A stretch of DNA of 64,000 bases from the NCBI GenBank assembly GCA_013138735.1, contig WTCE01000010.1:1-64000 (forward strand). The letters run 5' to 3'. Within the stretch, counting starts at the first letter, position 1. Each line of letters opens with the position of its first letter. The position numbers and the translations under genes are program-made. The notes below the pieces were generated by a model. The model saw nothing but the letters and a program-made list of their open reading frames with translations, had not been told where the DNA came from and ran no database searches. The DNA is from Crocinitomix sp. Lineage in GTDB: Bacteria > Bacteroidota > Bacteroidia > Flavobacteriales_D > Crocinitomicaceae. Positions 60,919 to 64,000 of the stretch are shown here, in pieces.

Positions 60919-63900
60919 ATGCGATTGATAAAAGTCTTTACTCTCATAATTTTTAGTTCCAGTGCATTGGCACAGCCTCTTAATTATGGTCATGTTGGTG
61001 CTCCTTTGGAAGATGAAGTAGCAGATGTGAGAGCCGCGGGGTGCGGTCCAGCGTCAGCTTCTACCTTTTTGGAGTTTAATAATGTAAAAGCGTTGATTCA
61101 CTCTGGTGGAAATTTATGGCAAATTTCAGGACAAAATTTTTCGCAATATGAGGTGCCAAAAGGGTCAGGAATTATGGCGCTATTTACATCAGCACTTTGG
61201 TTAGGCGGAATTGATATTAACGGACAATTAAAAATCGCAGCCGTTCGTTATCGGCAAGGACAAGATTATTGGACAGGTCCTTTAACAGAAACAGGTGATG
61301 CTGAAATAATTCCAGCAACCTGCCAAGAGTACGACCGACATTATGTAATCACGCAAGATGAGGTAAGAGAATTTGATGCCTGGTTTAAGGCGGGATTAAC
61401 AGATGCCGAAGAAGGAACGACAGTCCAAGCGGATGAATTTAATGATTATGAAATTCCATTATCAATTTTGGATTGGCCCGCTCACGGGGATCCTTCATTA
61501 GGACAAAACTTTTATTTGGCACCATTTTATGATCGGGATGAAAACGGTATTTATGAGCCTACAAATGGAGATTATCCTCGATATGATATTGAAAAAGAAA
61601 TAGATTGTAGGTTAGACAGAACGGTCACATTATTCGGTGATCAAACCATCTGGTGGGTGATGAATGATAAGGGGAATATTCATACCGAAACGGGAGGTGA
61701 TCCTTTAGGAATGGAAATTAGATGTCAAGCATTTGCCTTTGCTACCAATGATGAAATCAACAATATGACCTTTTATAATTATGAATTGGTCAACCGCTCT
61801 ACACAAACACTTTATAATACCTATTTCGGAGTATTTATTGATGGGGCACTTGGTGGACCAAATGATGATTACGTAGGGTGTGATGTAAGTCGTGGATTAG
61901 GATACACTTATAATGGAAATGCCTTTGATGCAACAGACGGCGGTTACCTTGGTTATGGCGCTAATCCGCCGGCTGCTGGGGTTGACTTTTTTGAAGGACC
62001 TTATTTAGATAATGATGGACAAGACAACCCAATCTATATTGAAGACAGCGTTAGTTTAGGTGATGTGAATGCCGGAAACGGAATTCCATACTCTGGCTTG
62101 GGAATTGGTTATGGAGATGGAATTGTAGACAACGAGCGATTGGGAATGAGTCGGTTTTTATATTATAATAACCTAGGCGGCGGCGGAATTGCTGCACAAA
62201 CTGATCCTATTTCAGGACAAGATTATTACAACTATTTAAGCGGTTTTTGGAAAGATGGAACACCATTTGTTTATGGCGGAAGTGGGCATCAAAGTAATCC
62301 AGATGCCTTGCCAGGAGTCCTTTCTGACTATATGTTTCCTGGAGATACCGATCCATTGGGTTGGGGAACTGGCAGTGATCCGCAAGAAGTTTGGACAGAG
62401 CAAACTGCAGGAAATGTTCCTTATGATAGAAGATTTGCACAATCATCAGGGCCGTTTATTCTAAGACCCGGCGCTGTTAATAATATTACAACCGGTATTG
62501 TTTGGGCACGTGCTTCAACTGGCGATCCATTTGAATCGGTAGTAGCACTGCAAAAAGCAGATGACAAAGCCCAAGCTTTATTTGATAATTGCTTTGAAGT
62601 TTTAGATGGTCCGCATGCACCGGATTTATCCATTCAAGAAATGGAAAACGAATTGATTATTTCCATTTACAATGGCGTTAACTCTAATAATAATAGCGAA
62701 GACTATATAGAACTTGATCCGTTTATTGTCAACCCTGATGGTGATGGTGAATTTGATAACGCTTATCGTTTCCAAGGGTATCAGGTGTATCAATTGGCCG
62801 ACGCTACTATTTCGCCAACTGAATTGAATAATGTAGATAAGGCTCGTTTAGTATTTCAATGCGATATCCGCGATTCAATTAGTCGTTTGGTGAATTACAC
62901 TTTTGATGATGAAGTGGGTGGTTCTGTACCGCAGGTGATGGTGCTTGGTGAAAATAATGGCATTCAACACTCCTTTAGTGTTAAGGATGATTTATTTGCG
63001 ATTGGAGATCGTAATCTCGTCAACTTTAAGCGCTACTATTATATGGCTGTTGCCTATGCGTCAAATGAATATAAAAAGTATGATCCAGATTCACCAACTA
63101 ATTTGGATGGTCAGAAAAAACCATATTTATCAAGTCGAAAAGGAGCAATTGGTGAAATTATTTCATACGAAGGAATTCCACACTCTCCTAATCCAGAAAA
63201 TGGAGGAACGATATTTAGTGTTGATTATGGCTATGAATTACCGGTGACAAGAATAGATGGTTGGGGTAATGGTGGTAATTGGACAGAGATCTCAGCCACA
63301 TCAGAAACAGAAATTTTGGCCAACGGAAGTGTGGATGAATTAACCTATGTTTCTGGAGCAAGTCCAATTCAAATTAAAGTTATTGATCCTTTAAATTTAC
63401 CGGCAAATGATTTTGAAATTTATTTCACCGCACCAGATGAGGAAGATTTGGATACTGCAGCTTGGTATATTGTAAACTTAGGAAGCAACGACACCATTCA
63501 TTCTAAAAATAATGTGGATTTTGCAAGTGATTTGCTTATTCCAGATTGGGGAATCTCTGTATCTATTATTCAAACTAAATATACAAATGAAACCTTTGGG
63601 TATTTAGGATATGAAACAGATCCGATTGGTGCCACATTAACTTTTGCTGATTCATCTAAAAGATGGTTATCTGGAAATGAAGACTCGGATCAATTTAATG
63701 CCACCAACTGGATTCGATCAGGATCATTTGAACCAGAAACAGACGACTGTTTAGGAGCAATTGTGGCCAATCCTTGTTATTATCGCGATAAAAATTTAGA
63801 TTATGAGCAGGATTACGAAGGATTGATAAATGGAATTGTCGGTCCATTCAAACTAGCTGGAACAGAATTTCAAGGTATGCCTATTGGCTATCCGGATGCT

Positions 63901-64000
63901 ACATACGATCCAATAACTGGATTAGCAAGTTCTTGGTATAGTCCTACCATTAGTCAAACAAAATCAAGCTTTGCAGACTTGCATGGAGTTGATATCGTAT
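60919..64000 (+). CDS. Secreted protein, truncated by the window edge
   Basis: An uninterrupted frame runs from the ATG at 60919 to the end of the window (more than 1000 codons, no stop). It starts with a Sec signal peptide (RLIKVFTLIIFSSSALAQ). The mature part includes GIMALFTSALWLGGIDINGQ, DYWTGPL, YDRDENGIYEPTNGDYPRYD, NYELVNRSTQTLYNTYFGVF and FKRYYYMAVAYASNEYKKYD. I know this general appearance from very large exported Bacteroidota proteins that end in T9SS sorting tails, but the C-terminus is outside the window. No catalytic motif was recognised. It follows paralogue B with a 119-nt gap. Confidence 0.85.
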   Translation, partial: MRLIKVFTLIIFSSSALAQPLNYGHVGAPLEDEVADVRAAGCGPASASTFLEFNNVKALIHSGGNLWQISGQNFSQYEVPKGSGIMALFTSALWLGGIDINGQLKIAAVRYRQGQDYWTGPLTETGDAEIIPATCQEYDRHYVITQDEVREFDAWFKAGLTDAEEGTTVQADEFNDYEIPLSILDWPAHGDPSLGQNFYLAPFYDRDENGIYEPTNGDYPRYDIEKEIDCRLDRTVTLFGDQTIWWVMNDKGNIHTETGGDPLGMEIRCQAFAFATNDEINNMTFYNYELVNRSTQTLYNTYFGVFIDGALGGPNDDYVGCDVSRGLGYTYNGNAFDATDGGYLGYGANPPAAGVDFFEGPYLDNDGQDNPIYIEDSVSLGDVNAGNGIPYSGLGIGYGDGIVDNERLGMSRFLYYNNLGGGGIAAQTDPISGQDYYNYLSGFWKDGTPFVYGGSGHQSNPDALPGVLSDYMFPGDTDPLGWGTGSDPQEVWTEQTAGNVPYDRRFAQSSGPFILRPGAVNNITTGIVWARASTGDPFESVVALQKADDKAQALFDNCFEVLDGPHAPDLSIQEMENELIISIYNGVNSNNNSEDYIELDPFIVNPDGDGEFDNAYRFQGYQVYQLADATISPTELNNVDKARLVFQCDIRDSISRLVNYTFDDEVGGSVPQVMVLGENNGIQHSFSVKDDLFAIGDRNLVNFKRYYYMAVAYASNEYKKYDPDSPTNLDGQKKPYLSSRKGAIGEIISYEGIPHSPNPENGGTIFSVDYGYELPVTRIDGWGNGGNWTEISATSETEILANGSVDELTYVSGASPIQIKVIDPLNLPANDFEIYFTAPDEEDLDTAAWYIVNLGSNDTIHSKNNVDFASDLLIPDWGISVSIIQTKYTNETFGYLGYETDPIGATLTFADSSKRWLSGNEDSDQFNATNWIRSGSFEPETDDCLGAIVANPCYYRDKNLDYEQDYEGLINGIVGPFKLAGTEFQGMPIGYPDATYDPITGLASSWYSPTISQTKSSFADLHGVDIV

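Noticed and set aside
62207-62633. Short frames on both strands near the right edge
   Set aside because: They lie within the long open frame starting at 60919 that runs off the window, which has a signal peptide and continuous protein-like sequence.
1-64000. tRNA, rRNA or riboswitch genes
   Set aside because: Reading the intergenic gaps on both strands gave no cloverleaf with CCA-type ends, rRNA segment or riboswitch core that I could recognise.

Overview
The window is AT-rich bacterial DNA from a Bacteroidota, most likely Flavobacteriales-like. Signs are lipoproteins with K-rich residues after the lipobox Cys, giant surface proteins ending in type IX secretion (T9SS) sorting domains of type A and type B (gliding-motility/CHU_C type), SBBP-type heads, TTG-permissive starts and weak Shine-Dalgarno sites. 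Genus is not resolvable from the sequence alone.

1-2400: a GC-rich non-coding patch, then four small accessory genes (a lipoprotein, a C-tail-anchored protein, a membrane-anchored J-domain protein, a WG-repeat protein). 2401-2834: an intergenic region rich in palindromes with a 13-bp direct repeat, presumably the control region of the next operon.

2835-35841: one 33-kb, all-plus-strand locus coding for an extracellular contractile injection system (eCIS; relatives are Afp of Serratia, PVC of Photorhabdus, MAC of Pseudoalteromonas and AlgoCIS of Algoriphagus). In order: DUF4255/Pvc16-like terminator, two sheaths, two tubes, DUF5908 (Afp6-like) small protein, Afp7-like hub adaptor, VgrG/gp5-like spike, PAAR tip, gp25-like wedge, Afp11/gp6-like wedge, repeat-built tail fibre, an orphan 74-aa protein, a 1952-aa Afp12-like baseplate protein with a long Ig-like extension, and a CIS tape-measure protein. 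No capsid, portal or terminase genes and no T6SS membrane complex are present, which excludes a phage or a classical T6SS. Downstream lies a cargo-like island: a DUF6402-like protein, a 1562-aa enzyme with three hydrolase domains (NlpC/P60, GH19, papain/C39-like), a LysM-DUF3289 protein, a LysM protein with a putative caspase-like (clan CD) His/Cys pair, the Afp15-like AAA+ ATPase, and an HExxH metallopeptidase. This effector set is the most likely novel content. No obvious immunity gene was seen.

35842-53192 (minus strand): a lipoprotein, a probably frameshifted small membrane gene, two paralogous T9SS surface proteins, an S37 peptidase next to a histone-deacetylase-family enzyme, a TPR-DUF3857-transglutaminase protein, an MFS transporter and a thioredoxin-like DUF255/YyaL-type lipoprotein. 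53366-64000 (plus strand): two more giant T9SS type-B proteins sharing a tail module with the minus-strand one, and a secreted protein that runs off the end of the window.

Other structural highlights: a perfect 57-bp palindrome (28-bp arms, 1-nt centre) inside the tape-measure coding sequence; a 5 x 27-bp in-frame repeat in the Afp12-like gene; a dispersed ~31-bp element abutting the stop codons of two unrelated lipoprotein genes, with an inverted partial copy nearby; and a 7 x 7-bp tandem repeat next to a stop codon. All functional assignments are from reading the sequence; no searches were run.
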